Assembly: GCA_017993835.1 (NCBI GenBank)
Contig: JAGOLX010000004.1
Coordinates: 144,538-208,537, forward strand
Length of the DNA: 64,000 nucleotides
Direction of reading: 5' to 3'
DNA from: Phycisphaerae bacterium
GTDB lineage: Bacteria; Planctomycetota; Phycisphaerae; Sedimentisphaerales; Anaerobacaceae
A program made the position numbers and the translations under genes. The notes under the pieces were generated by a model that saw only the letters and a list, made by a program, of their open reading frames with translations, was not told the DNA's origin and ran no database searches. Positions 9,517 to 18,412 of the stretch are shown piece by piece (position 1 is the stretch's first letter; the number at the start of each line of letters is the position of its first letter).

Positions 9517-10539
9517 CTACGCCGGGCAGGTCAGCAGATGCTGCACCAGCTCTTCCAGATCGCATGTCGCGAGGGCGCAGTACTTGTCCCCGCCGCCGTA
9601 GTAGACGAAGAGCGTCCCATCGATGACAACCGCTCCACAGGGGAAGCAGACGCCACGATAGAAGCCCTCGATCTCGTAGTCTGCCTCGGGCTGCATCAGC
9701 CAATCGGGCGTGCGATGCCGAACGATGCTCGGGTCTTGCAGATCCAGCAGCACGGCGCCGAGACGGTAGTACTTGTCCGGGCCGACGGCGTGGTAGATCG
9801 TCAGCCAGCCGTGCTCGGTCCTGATGGGCGGGACGTTGACGCCCATCTTGGCCGTCTCCCAGGGGTACTTGTTCGTGAGGAGCAGCTTGCTCTCGCGAAA
9901 GCCCATGAGATCGTCGGCGAAAGAGATCCAGGCGCTGGCCTGTTCCACGCCGTACTGCAGGCCGACCCACTCCAGCGGGCGGTGCAGCATGACGAACTTG
10001 CCGCCCACTTTCTCCGGGAACAGGATCACGTCGCGGTCGTCGAGCATCGGATCGGTGAGCCAGCCCGCGCGGATCCAGGTCTTGAAGTCCTTCGTCATCG
10101 CCAGACCGGTGAGTGTCGCGTTCATCCGCAGGTAGCGAGGGAATGCGTCGGCACACTCGGCCGGCGTGATGTACGGGTCGCGTCCGCCGGGGACCCAGAA
10201 CCGCCCGAAGGGATAGTGCCGGCAGGCATAGGTGACGTAGTACCAGTCGCCCATCTTGACCATTCGCGGGTCCTGGATCGTGGCCCCGTCGAAGCCTTCG
10301 ACGCTCGGACTGAGCACGGGTTGATCCGAGATCCGCTCGAAGTGATAGCCGTCCTTGCTCTTGGCGAGGCCGAAATAGCACTTGTACTCGGGTCCCGATT
10401 CCGCCGCCCGGTACAGAAGCAGGACTTCCTCTGCCTTTTCGTCGTACCAGGCGGCGGGGTTGAACACCGCGAGGTCCTCCCAGGGGTGGTCAGGGTGGGG
10501 CGACAGGATCGGGTTGCCTGCGTAGCGATGGAGCTTCAT
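9517..10539 (-). CDS. GH130 family glycoside phosphorylase
   Basis: The 340-aa protein matches the GH130 five-bladed propeller: MKLHRYAGNPILSPHPDHPW, FNPAAWYDEK, LYRAAESGPEYKC, and GATIQDPRMVKMGDWYY, whose Asp (QDPR) corresponds to the family catalytic acid. A late block FPCGAVVIDGTLFVYYGGGD is also typical. Members phosphorolyse beta-mannosides such as mannosyl-glucose, mannobiose or mannosyl-N-acetylglucosamine in the cytoplasm; which one cannot be read from the sequence. No signal peptide. The symporter downstream probably supplies the substrate. Confidence 0.92.
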   Translation of the reverse strand: MKLHRYAGNPILSPHPDHPWEDLAVFNPAAWYDEKAEEVLLLYRAAESGPEYKCYFGLAKSKDGYHFERISDQPVLSPSVEGFDGATIQDPRMVKMGDWYYVTYACRHYPFGRFWVPGGRDPYITPAECADAFPRYLRMNATLTGLAMTKDFKTWIRAGWLTDPMLDDRDVILFPEKVGGKFVMLHRPLEWVGLQYGVEQASAWISFADDLMGFRESKLLLTNKYPWETAKMGVNVPPIRTEHGWLTIYHAVGPDKYYRLGAVLLDLQDPSIVRHRTPDWLMQPEADYEIEGFYRGVCFPCGAVVIDGTLFVYYGGGDKYCALATCDLEELVQHLLTCPA

Positions 10540-11215
10540 GGACGGCCTTCACTCTCAATCGGGCGGGCCCCGCGCCGAAGAGCGTCGCTTCGCCTTCGAT
10601 GCACGGAACCCTGTGGGCCGTCAACATACCATCATCGGGAGTCGGCCTCAAGGACTATCAGATACGAGCCAGACCACAGGGCGCATGACCGCAGTTTCGA
10701 CCTCCCGCAGAGTGGCGAGACGTTGCCGCGATTCTGTCATTCCTGCCACACTTGCCCTCGACCTGATCGGGGGGCCAAGCAGAGATCCAGGAACCGTGGC
10801 GTGCGGCGTGTCTCAGGGAGTGGATTCCCGCTTCCGCGGGAATGACAACCCAGGGTCTCCATGAACCCCTGTTGCACGCGCAGATACGGTCATGCACCCC
10901 AGGCCACGATGCCCGTGCAGATTCCAGGGCACATCGCTGGGTGGCACATAGGCAGACCCGTTTGCCCGTGCGACCTCGGAGCAGCAGTCGCACCCGAGAC
11001 GGCGCCGTCAAACCAGTTTGACGGTGGCGCCCAACGCCAGAGTGTTCTCACATTGCCAAGTCACCCACGCAGGCAGGGTCATCACGGTCAAGGGCGGTTA
11101 TCGCGTGTCGGCTCGGCGAAGTCACCCACGCAGGCGAGGTCATCACACGATTTGGCCGTCGTGCGACGAGGGCACAGCGGAGCCAGCAGGCGGGCATGGC
11201 GTGCTGTGCGGAGTC
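10540..11215. other. Repeat-bearing intergenic region
   Basis: No gene seen. Contents are a degenerate dRS3-like repeat at about 10736-10860, a long hairpin at 11002-11030, and a direct repeat AAGTCACCCACGCAGGC at 11058-11074 and 11119-11135, each followed by a GGTCATCAC-like tail. Confidence 0.5.
10824..10843. repeat. dRS3-like hairpin repeat (copy 1)
   Basis: The palindrome ATTCCCGCTTCCGCGGGAAT is followed by GACA and lies within a longer repeat that also starts TGTCATTCCTG about 90 bases upstream. Related copies lie at 44515-44534, 52314-52333, 57693-57711 and 60518-60537. The core resembles the dRS3 intergenic repeats known from Neisseria and many other bacteria. Confidence 0.75.
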
Positions 11216-12907
11216 TCACTTCTTCTGTTCCGGCTTCTTGATCGCCGGGGCGTACCAGGCGACGCCTTCGTACTTCCACACGCTCGCAAGTTCCTCGATC
11301 AGCAGGTCCTTGGTGGACTCGTCCATCGTGTAGAAGTACTGGCTCAGACTGTCCGACCAAAACCGATAGACCGGACGGGCATCCTTGGGCTGGTGTCCCT
11401 CGGCATAGGCGAAGAAGGCGATGCCCTGGTACTTCCAGACGGACGGTTGCTGGTCCAGCAGCTTGTACTTCTCCTGCTCATCGATCGTGCAGAAGTGTCG
11501 CTTCGAGGTCGTCGAGACGAAGTGGTAGACCGGGGAGGCGTTCTCGATAACGCCCATGTAGATGCTGGGCGCGTAGCCCTGATTGGCGGGGCTCTCCAGA
11601 TCGAGGACGGGCTTGTTCGGCTCCGCCGCGGCAACAGGCGGTTTCGCGGGCTGCTTCGACGCTGCGTTCGGATCCACGCTCGGCGCCGCGGCGACCACCG
11701 CCGGCTTGACCTCATTGGGCTCCTGGGCGACCTGCGACCGCGCCGCGTTCGCGACGGCAGGCGGGCCGGCGTTCGGGTCCTTGGCGGTCAACGGCTCAAT
11801 GGGCTTGACGGGAACAGGCTGCTTGCGCTCCAGGTTCGACAGGAGTTTCTCCGTGGCAATCGCGTTGGCGTCTCGGACCTCTCCGGCCACGACGAGATCG
11901 CCCAAGGTCGGGCCGGTTGCCTGCTCACCGGCGATCGGAACGGCCGTACGGGCCTGCGCCGGATCGCGGGCACCCGTTCCGGAAGTGACCTGAGTTTCGA
12001 GGGACCGCTTCCGCAGGTCGCGGATGGCCAGGCTGTGGAAGTCGCCCGCCGCGATCACGGCGAAATGGTCCCCTTCGGGAACCTCGCACTGAGCGTAGTT
12101 GTCCTGACCCCAGGACTCGATGCGACCGTCCCGTCGGAGGGCAAGACTGTGGAGCGAGCCGGCCGCAACCGCTACGAAGTCCTTGCCGGACGGAATCCGG
12201 CACTGCCCTTCGCCGTTGCGACCCCAGGCGACGAGGCTCCCGTCGGCCTTCAACGCGAGATTGTGCAATGTGCCCGCGGCGATCTGGGTGAACTGGACGC
12301 CCTGCGGCACATTCGTCTGGCCGTCGCCGTTGGCTCCCCAGGCCACGACGGAACCGTCGGTCTTGAGGGCCAAGCTGTGAGAGTAGCCGCCAGCGGCCTC
12401 CGTATAGTCGTTGCCCGCAGGGACGTCGCACTGGTGCTGTTCGTTCCACCCCCAGGCGACCAGGGTGCCATCCAGGCGAATGCCCAGGCTGTGCCAGGCG
12501 CCCGCCGCGATCGCACGGAATCTCGTGTCGCGAGGGACGTTGCACTGCCCGCGGGTGTTGTCCCCCCAGGCGACGACGGTGCCGTCCGTCTTCAACGCCA
12601 GGTTGTGATAGTGCCCCGCCGCGATGGCAGCGAAGTTGTTGCCGAAGGGGATGTTGCACTGTCCGACGGTGTTCTCGCCCCAGGCCATGAGCGTGCCGTC
12701 GGCGGTCAGCGCCAGGCTGTGGTAGCCGCCGGCGCAGATGGCCATGCACTCCCGGCTCGGCTGGGGGTTGTACCGGCTGCCGAAGCTGTTGCCCCAGCCC
12801 ACGACCTGCCCCGGTTGGGCCTGGCACGGCGCCGCCGACACGATCGTGAGCAGACCCAGAGCGATCAGCCTCCCGGCCCACATCACTCGAACGTGATGAT
12901 TCCGCAT
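11216..12907 (-). CDS. Secreted RCC1-repeat protein with DUF5648-like C-terminus
   Basis: From the Met at 12907 the protein has a signal peptide (RLIALGLLTIVSAAPCQAQ), then about seven RCC1-like repeats with the unit AAGxxHxLALKxDGxVVAWG, ending near residue 300. A Pro/Ala-rich linker follows, then two copies of a YxFxSxxxxxxFxTxDE...WKYEGxA(F/W) module resembling DUF5648. The frame is open back to a TTG at 12976, so Mets at 12961 or 12919 are alternatives. A promoter-like pair lies at 13002-13029. It is probably an extracellular protein with a propeller fold; the ligand is unknown. Confidence 0.8.
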   Translation of the reverse strand: MRNHHVRVMWAGRLIALGLLTIVSAAPCQAQPGQVVGWGNSFGSRYNPQPSRECMAICAGGYHSLALTADGTLMAWGENTVGQCNIPFGNNFAAIAAGHYHNLALKTDGTVVAWGDNTRGQCNVPRDTRFRAIAAGAWHSLGIRLDGTLVAWGWNEQHQCDVPAGNDYTEAAGGYSHSLALKTDGSVVAWGANGDGQTNVPQGVQFTQIAAGTLHNLALKADGSLVAWGRNGEGQCRIPSGKDFVAVAAGSLHSLALRRDGRIESWGQDNYAQCEVPEGDHFAVIAAGDFHSLAIRDLRKRSLETQVTSGTGARDPAQARTAVPIAGEQATGPTLGDLVVAGEVRDANAIATEKLLSNLERKQPVPVKPIEPLTAKDPNAGPPAVANAARSQVAQEPNEVKPAVVAAAPSVDPNAASKQPAKPPVAAAEPNKPVLDLESPANQGYAPSIYMGVIENASPVYHFVSTTSKRHFCTIDEQEKYKLLDQQPSVWKYQGIAFFAYAEGHQPKDARPVYRFWSDSLSQYFYTMDESTKDLLIEELASVWKYEGVAWYAPAIKKPEQKK

Positions 12908-13001
12908 GTCCCAATCCATGCAGGCCAATACTCTAATCCCTTCATCACCCGTCTGTGCCATTGAATCCCGGCTCAACTATCCAGCCGCGCCGGATGATAT
13001 T

Positions 13002-13029
13002 ATTGTACACCATTGCCCGAACGATTCAA
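13002..13029 (-). promoter_or_regulatory. Candidate sigma70-like promoter for the RCC1 gene
   Basis: On the minus strand TTGAAT and TACAAT are separated by 16 bases. Predicted transcription would begin near 12995, just ahead of the RCC1-repeat gene. Confidence 0.5.
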
Positions 13030-13677
13030 GAACAAACCCCCTGATTACCCGCACGGATCCTCCGAGCCTATCCCAGCCTTCCCGTTTTATCGTCATTATC
13101 AGGGGTGAGCATTGACGTGAGCGTGCCCCGAGCCCTGGGCGACCAGTCCCACGATGCCGGAGACTGTCGCCTTGCTGCGGGCGGAGGAGCACTCGACCGA
13201 GTGACCCCCGATGTCCCATGGGCCTGCAGTATCGGCGGACGACATCACATGGTCATCTCCATCGGGCGTCCGAGCCTGCGTGGGCCGGCATGGAGGACTC
13301 ACGATCGTCCGATAGCATCCTCAGAAACGGCCGATTCGGATTGGCATCGAGAGACCCGTTCCCGGTCCTTCAACCCGCTCTCTCCCAGCTCTTCTCGCTC
13401 CCGTCGTACGTGCAGGATGGGCTACCCCCTGTTCTCACCCCGTGACCCAGCACGCCGCGCGCCTCTTGGGCGGAATCGCCCGAAACCTGACGCCGGGCAC
13501 GCATCTTCCAGGCGCCCGCATTCTCGGACGTGCGAACTGGCAGGAGGAGCTCTTCTGGTATCGCCGCCCCTCTGGACGCCACCACAACTGTCAAACCTGC
13601 AACATAGTGCTGATTTGACAATACTGACACGATGGGCGGATCTGCAGGAATTCCTGACCACAGCAGTAGAATTGCAC
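13030..13677. other. Intergenic region, nothing recognised
   Basis: Several open frames on both strands run through this stretch, but none has a Shine-Dalgarno, family motif or consistent codon use. No repeat seen elsewhere in the window was found here. Confidence 0.4.
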
Positions 13678-13706
13678 TTGACGTTTGCATCCACCCTGGG
13701 TATAAA
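13678..13706 (+). promoter_or_regulatory. Candidate promoter of the first PEP-CTERM gene
   Basis: TTGACG and TATAAA are separated by exactly 17 bases. The start codon is about 285 bases downstream, which leaves a long untranslated leader. Confidence 0.55.
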
Positions 13707-13992
13707 AGTAACGTAGGTATGGAAGCCAACCCCATCATCTGATGGTGGGCTGGGTGACGGACTCCCTTGTGTACATCGACACTGCAAGCCTGCGCCCGCA
13801 CGGTTCTGGCCGGCACCGCTCAGGCTGGAGGAGCTTCTGTTGTCTGTGCACGCACGGACGAGGACAGGTGTCAGACCAGCAGGATCGCGGGAACGCGGAT
13901 CGCAGTACGCACAGTGGCGGCAACCCAGTAGAGGTTCGCCGAAGAATGTGTTGTGTGTCCAAGTCGGAATCTTAGGTTGGAGGAGTACGGTA

Positions 13993-14661
13993 ATGAAAAT
14001 CATCGCGGCAATCTCTATGGTGGTCGTTCTGGCATCCATGACTCAAGCCTCCGTGACGGTGGTCACAAGTTCTGCCAATCCCCAGCAGACTACCGCCGTC
14101 GCGACGTATCAGACTTTTGGCGACACGATGGATGGCCTGATCGTCACGGTCAACGGCACGGATTCGGCGGTCTGGGTAGACACCGGTTCGCAAGCAGGCG
14201 CCGCCACCGGAACGGAGTGGAGCCTGGCCGAGTCGGGCGACACTTGGGAGCTCACTAGTGCCTGGACGTTGACCAGCTCGATCGGAATCGCCAGTCTGAT
14301 GATCGACGCCGGCGCCGGCGACACCATGTTCGACATCGTGTACGGAAGCTACCTCACGCCGAACTCGGCAGACGGTCGCCCCTTCACTCTCGTCGATGCG
14401 GGCGGTTACGAGGGGGACCTCGTAGTGACATACAGTGGTCCGGTCACTCTCATCGGCGATTCCTTCTATGGCGATCTCTACCGGTACATGACGGTCGCGT
14501 TCTCCGAGGAGTTCTCCGGGACGCTCATCTTCCGAACCGACACAGACAACGCGTACTTCCCGGACGACATCGAACCGACGATCCCAGCGCCGGGCGCTCT
14601 GCTCCTGGCGGGTATTGGCGCCGCGATGCTCCGCTCTCTCCGAAGGCGGCAGGCTGTCTGA
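13993..14661 (+). CDS. PEP-CTERM sorting domain protein
   Basis: The 222-aa protein has an N-terminal signal peptide (MKIIAAISMVVVLASMTQAS), a Ser/Thr/Gly-rich beta-type body, and the C-terminal tripartite tail PAPGALLLAGIGAAMLRSLR RRQ (PxPG motif, hydrophobic helix, Arg cluster) of exosortase substrates. GGAGG lies nine bases before the ATG; the longer upstream frame is not needed. No exosortase is encoded in the window. A terminator follows at 14698. Expected at the cell surface or released after cleavage. Confidence 0.88.
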   Translation: MKIIAAISMVVVLASMTQASVTVVTSSANPQQTTAVATYQTFGDTMDGLIVTVNGTDSAVWVDTGSQAGAATGTEWSLAESGDTWELTSAWTLTSSIGIASLMIDAGAGDTMFDIVYGSYLTPNSADGRPFTLVDAGGYEGDLVVTYSGPVTLIGDSFYGDLYRYMTVAFSEEFSGTLIFRTDTDNAYFPDDIEPTIPAPGALLLAGIGAAMLRSLRRRQAV

Positions 14662-14697
14662 TCGCGCGCCATCGTCTGCATGTTGAGACGTAGAACA

Positions 14698-14735
14698 GGG
14701 GCCCTCCCCCATCGGGAGGGTCCCTTTGTCTTTTC
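14698..14735 (+). terminator. Intrinsic terminator after the PEP-CTERM gene
   Basis: GGGGCCCTCCC pairs with GGGAGGGTCCC around a CCATC loop and is followed by TTTGTCTTTT. Confidence 0.8.
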
Positions 14736-14806
14736 CAGGCAATAGAGCCAGCCGCGAACCTCTTTGCCTGTCCCCCAGGCTCTGGGACCGTCCTTGCCGG
14801 GACGTC

Positions 14807-16153
14807 CTACCGCGAACGGGGCTTACGCCGGGGCCGGGACCAAGCCGGCTGCGGCGAGGGACGTTCGAGGTGGAACGCCTCGATGAGATCGTCGATGATC
14901 TCCTTCGACATGGCGACGTGGCCCCCGATCGGCTGGGCGTCCAGAACCGCCTCCGCGGAGTGCTCCAGCACCTCCAGCTTGTCGAAGGCCGCCAGAACGC
15001 TCTCGCCGACGACCATGACGCCGTTGTTGCACAGCACCGCGGCGGGGCTTTGCAGAGTCAGCGCCCGCGAGAGCGTCGCGAGGTCGTTGAACACCGTCTC
15101 GAACGGCAGCAGGCCGACTTCGCGGACGAAGACATAACTCTCAGGGATCGTGCACGTGTCGATGGTCCGATGGCAGACGCCGAAGGCCATCGCATTGATC
15201 GGGCAGGCGTTGATGATCGCCCCCACCTTGGGTTGGGCGTCGTAGATCGCCTGGTGGGAGAAGACCGCCCGACTCGGGTGCTTGCCGAACTCCTTCTTAC
15301 CCTTGCGGATCATGACCAGCTCTTCGGGCAGCACCGAGTGGCGGTCCAGCGGGTACGGCGTGATGAGGAACTTCTCGTTGTCGATTCGGGCGGAGAACGT
15401 CCCGGTTGTCGTGGTCAGCAGACCTTGGCGATACCCCCGCTCGATAAACTTGCAGAGCTGGTTTCGGAGGTCCTTCTCGCGGATGGTCATCATGGTCGGA
15501 TCGTACTCGAACGAGTCGATCGGCACGTCGCTCTTGCTCTGGAGCTGAAGCTGCTGATCGGTCAGGTACTTCGGCTCTCCGATGGTGTGGGCCTTGATGA
15601 GGACCTTGCAGCAGACTTCGAGCGTCTCGAACTTCTGGAAGGCGTCCTGGAGGGTGGCACCGCCGCAACAGACGCCGTGGTTCTCGAGGATCACACTGTC
15701 GAAGCCCTCGACGAACTTCTGTGCGATCTTGTTGCCGAGGTCCTCGCTGCCGGGCGTACCGTACGGCGCGAACGCCACCGCGCCGTTCGACCGCCAGGCC
15801 TGATGGAACAGCCGGGTATTCGGGACCTTGTGCGCGATGCTGAAGGCCACCAAGGCCATCGGATGGGCGTGGACTACCGCCCGCAGGTCCCGCCGGACCG
15901 CGTAGATCGCCTTGTGGAAGGGGTATTCCGAGGAGGGTTTGTGCAATCCCTCGATCCGCCCGTCGGCGCGAACGCAGACGATGTCGTTGGGCGTGAGCGT
16001 GCCCTTGTCGACGCCGGTCGGCGTGATCCACATGTCTCCGTTCTCGTCGAGGATCGAGAGGTTCCCGCCGGAGGTTGTCGTCATCTTGTATCGATAGATC
16101 CGCTGCATCGTGAGCACGAGCTCATCGCGCGGGTGCATGTACTCGTATCGCAT
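14807..16153 (-). CDS. Tandem class II aldolase/adducin protein, second domain degenerate
   Basis: The 448-aa protein holds two class II aldolase domains. The first (about residues 1-205) keeps GGN at 29-31, the Glu in SSEYPFH (76), the zinc ligands of HAHP (95-98) and the third His in ENHG (157-160). The second (about 235-425) has the same order of elements but PSRAVFSH replaces the Glu, INACP replaces HAHP and CNNGV replaces ENHG, so every metal ligand and the catalytic Glu are lost. The family cleaves fuculose- or rhamnulose-1-phosphate to DHAP and lactaldehyde. Start chosen at MRYEYM with AAGGA upstream. It could serve the rhamnose cluster at 41-51 kb, though it is distant. Confidence 0.88.
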   Translation of the reverse strand: MRYEYMHPRDELVLTMQRIYRYKMTTTSGGNLSILDENGDMWITPTGVDKGTLTPNDIVCVRADGRIEGLHKPSSEYPFHKAIYAVRRDLRAVVHAHPMALVAFSIAHKVPNTRLFHQAWRSNGAVAFAPYGTPGSEDLGNKIAQKFVEGFDSVILENHGVCCGGATLQDAFQKFETLEVCCKVLIKAHTIGEPKYLTDQQLQLQSKSDVPIDSFEYDPTMMTIREKDLRNQLCKFIERGYRQGLLTTTTGTFSARIDNEKFLITPYPLDRHSVLPEELVMIRKGKKEFGKHPSRAVFSHQAIYDAQPKVGAIINACPINAMAFGVCHRTIDTCTIPESYVFVREVGLLPFETVFNDLATLSRALTLQSPAAVLCNNGVMVVGESVLAAFDKLEVLEHSAEAVLDAQPIGGHVAMSKEIIDDLIEAFHLERPSPQPAWSRPRRKPRSR

Positions 16154-16350
16154 AATCAGTCCTTGTTCGAAAGCAACCAGACTTCCCACCCCAGCCGGGC
16201 CTCGATTCACCGACATCCCGGCCAGCATTTACATGGAGTTTACAGCGTCCTTTTGTAACCCCTGTGGCATTCGAACGTCAATACGTTAGAATGGAACGCG
16301 TCGTTTCGCTCCGGACATAGCTGCGACAGATATTGGCGAGGGCTCGAGGG

Positions 16351-18324
16351 ATGGTCATCACAGTATTGACGGCAATCCTGCTCACGGCCGCCGACCGGGC
16401 CTGGACGCCGGTCCTCACAGAGGAACTCAATTCCCCACTGCCCATCCCCGGCAGCAAGGACGGCGTGGTCTCGCGGCTGCAGTTCACGGACGCGCTGGGC
16501 GAGCCGCTGCCCGGAGCCACCGTGGAGATCTGGGTCACCCGGCGCGATGGCTCCCGAATCTGCCTGGGCCGAACGGCACTGGACTCCGCCGGCGGTCTGG
16601 CGTGCAAGACATCGCCGGACGACCTTCGCTTCGCGGAGTTTGTCGTATCCCATGCCGATTACGGCTGCGCCCAAGTCCGACAGCCGTTCGAGCCCAACGC
16701 TGCAATCGTCACACCGTTGGTCCGCACAGGGACGGTCGCCGCGGATCGCGCGATTTGGGGGCGCGTGGTGGACCCAAACGGCTCGCCCGTAGCTGGGGCG
16801 ATCATCCACTGCCCGTATGTCCGTACGCTCGGCGAGGGCCTGATCAACGCGACCAACGAGACCCCGCAGGGCGTCACGGACGCCAACGGCGCCTTCTCGT
16901 TCTACATGCCCAATCGCAGGAACCGGGACGACCGAGGCGAACTGATCCCGCCGAAATCACGGTACTGCGTGCGAATCGAGCCCCCGAAGGCACTCCGATT
17001 GCTTCCCTATGTCGAACCAATCGAGAATGGACGGGAATCGCTGATCGTTCTCGAACGCGGCGACCGTCTGCGACAACTGCGTTTTGAGGATCCCAATGGG
17101 GGAATCACCGATCCGACGAAGCTCCGGACGATCACCGTCTCCCTGCGGCGACCCGGCCGCAACGTCATAACGCTCTGCTATGACGACTGGAAGGACGGCA
17201 CACCGCTCGTTCCGGGCACCTACGAAGCGTCGATGCGAGGATCGGGCGAGGAATCTCGGTTTGAACCGGTGGAAGTAACGCAAGACAGCCCGGAGGAGGT
17301 GATCTTCCGACTGCCTGCGCCGGTCACGTACTACGGTCGCGTCGTGCACGGCCTGACCGGCCGGCCCATGCCCGGCGCATTCGTGCTGGCGATGAACGCC
17401 AACGCCGAGGAGCGACTCTGCGACCTCACGACCGAGCAATGGGACATACTACACAGCCTCGCAGGCAATCCGACGCAGGACGACCCCGCCCTCGGCCCGC
17501 TGCGCAAGATCTACGGCTTCACCAGACTGGTCAGGACAGACGCCACGGGCGGTTACGGCATTGCCCTGGAGGCGGACGAATCTCTCTATGGATTCGTCGC
17601 CTTCGCACGGGATTACCTGGCCGTGATGCAGCGAAGGCACGCATTGGAGGCCGACGCGGACCGATTCGCCGAGGTCCCGACGATCAAGCTCTTTCCCGCG
17701 GCTACGGTCTTCGTCGAAACAGTGATCGACAAGGAACACCCCTCGATCATGCCAAAATGGGAGATCGACGAGCAATCGCGACCTGCGTGGGTCGGGGAAC
17801 TGCTGGCCATCGACAACGACCGCGAGAGTTCCCTGGAATACGATGATTGGCTGGAACCCAACGCGCGACAGGCCGTCTCCGTGCCGGCTGGCGTCAGTCT
17901 GCGATTAAGACTCGAGACGCCATACGACGACGAGTTCTGCCCGGCTGTGATCCCGCAGGAGATCCACCTTGCCCAGGGACAGACCGCCAACCTCGGGCAA
18001 GTCGTCTTCGAACGGGCGATTTCCGTTCAGGTCAAGGCGGTGGATGCGACCGGGCAGGCTCAGGAAGGCATACCGATACGCAGCGTGCAAACTCGCGCGG
18101 GCGAGCGACCTTGCTGGAGCGTCGTACACAACACGGACGAGCGGGGTGTCGCCAGGTTCTACCTCATCCCGAATTCCTCCGGCTCATTCGGTGTGCTCTA
18201 TCACAACGACGACGGCGTCCATCTGACAGAAACGCTGGACTACAAGGTGGGGGGACCGGAGGACGCCGGACGCGAATTCGTCCTGCAACTGTCGGACGAG
18301 ATGCTCACGTATCTGCTGCAGTAA
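16351..18324 (+). CDS. Secreted protein with carboxypeptidase-regulatory-like domains
   Basis: About 657 aa from ATG 16351 (a TTG at 16333 is also in frame). The N-terminus MVITVLTAILLTAADRAW is a short export signal. The body contains repeated beta-sandwich units with the signature GxVVDPNGSPVAGAIIHC, again TYYGRVVHGLTGRPMPGAFV and ISVQVKAVDATGQAQEGIPI, as in CarboxypepD_reg/CnaB-like domains. No catalytic motif is visible. It is divergent from the aldolase gene and convergent with the Gfo/Idh gene, with a shared terminator between. The function is unknown; a structural or carbohydrate-binding surface role is plausible. Confidence 0.75.
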   Translation: MVITVLTAILLTAADRAWTPVLTEELNSPLPIPGSKDGVVSRLQFTDALGEPLPGATVEIWVTRRDGSRICLGRTALDSAGGLACKTSPDDLRFAEFVVSHADYGCAQVRQPFEPNAAIVTPLVRTGTVAADRAIWGRVVDPNGSPVAGAIIHCPYVRTLGEGLINATNETPQGVTDANGAFSFYMPNRRNRDDRGELIPPKSRYCVRIEPPKALRLLPYVEPIENGRESLIVLERGDRLRQLRFEDPNGGITDPTKLRTITVSLRRPGRNVITLCYDDWKDGTPLVPGTYEASMRGSGEESRFEPVEVTQDSPEEVIFRLPAPVTYYGRVVHGLTGRPMPGAFVLAMNANAEERLCDLTTEQWDILHSLAGNPTQDDPALGPLRKIYGFTRLVRTDATGGYGIALEADESLYGFVAFARDYLAVMQRRHALEADADRFAEVPTIKLFPAATVFVETVIDKEHPSIMPKWEIDEQSRPAWVGELLAIDNDRESSLEYDDWLEPNARQAVSVPAGVSLRLRLETPYDDEFCPAVIPQEIHLAQGQTANLGQVVFERAISVQVKAVDATGQAQEGIPIRSVQTRAGERPCWSVVHNTDERGVARFYLIPNSSGSFGVLYHNDDGVHLTETLDYKVGGPEDAGREFVLQLSDEMLTYLLQ

Positions 18325-18343
18325 GCGGCAGCGGCGCAAGAAA

Positions 18344-18377
18344 ACGCCCCGGCCGACGGCTAAGCCGACCGGGGCGT
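18344..18377. terminator. Bidirectional terminator hairpin
   Basis: ACGCCCCGG and CCGGGGCGT form a strong stem with inner GGC-TAA-GCC pairing, between two convergent genes. A-rich and T-rich flanks exist on both sides, so it could serve either strand. Confidence 0.75.
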
Positions 18378-18412
18378 ATTTGCTCCTCGACAGGATACGG
18401 GGATAGAGACCC

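Noticed and set aside
7846..10845. A 999-codon plus-strand open frame
   Set aside because: It runs antisense through the symporter and GH130 genes, both of which have clear families, ribosome sites and codon use. The long frame is an effect of high GC.
10658..11011. Minus-strand ORF with a VVIPAEAGIHS-type peptide
   Set aside because: This peptide is the usual translation of dRS3-like repeats; the ORF is repeat-derived.
13840..13992. Upstream extension of the first PEP-CTERM ORF
   Set aside because: The signal peptide and a strong Shine-Dalgarno place the start at 13993; the extra codons have no homology and precede the signal peptide.
13422..14039. Minus-strand ORFs opposite the 13.4-14.0 kb spacer
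   Set aside because: No start signals, no recognisable domain, and a good plus-strand promoter lies within the same stretch.
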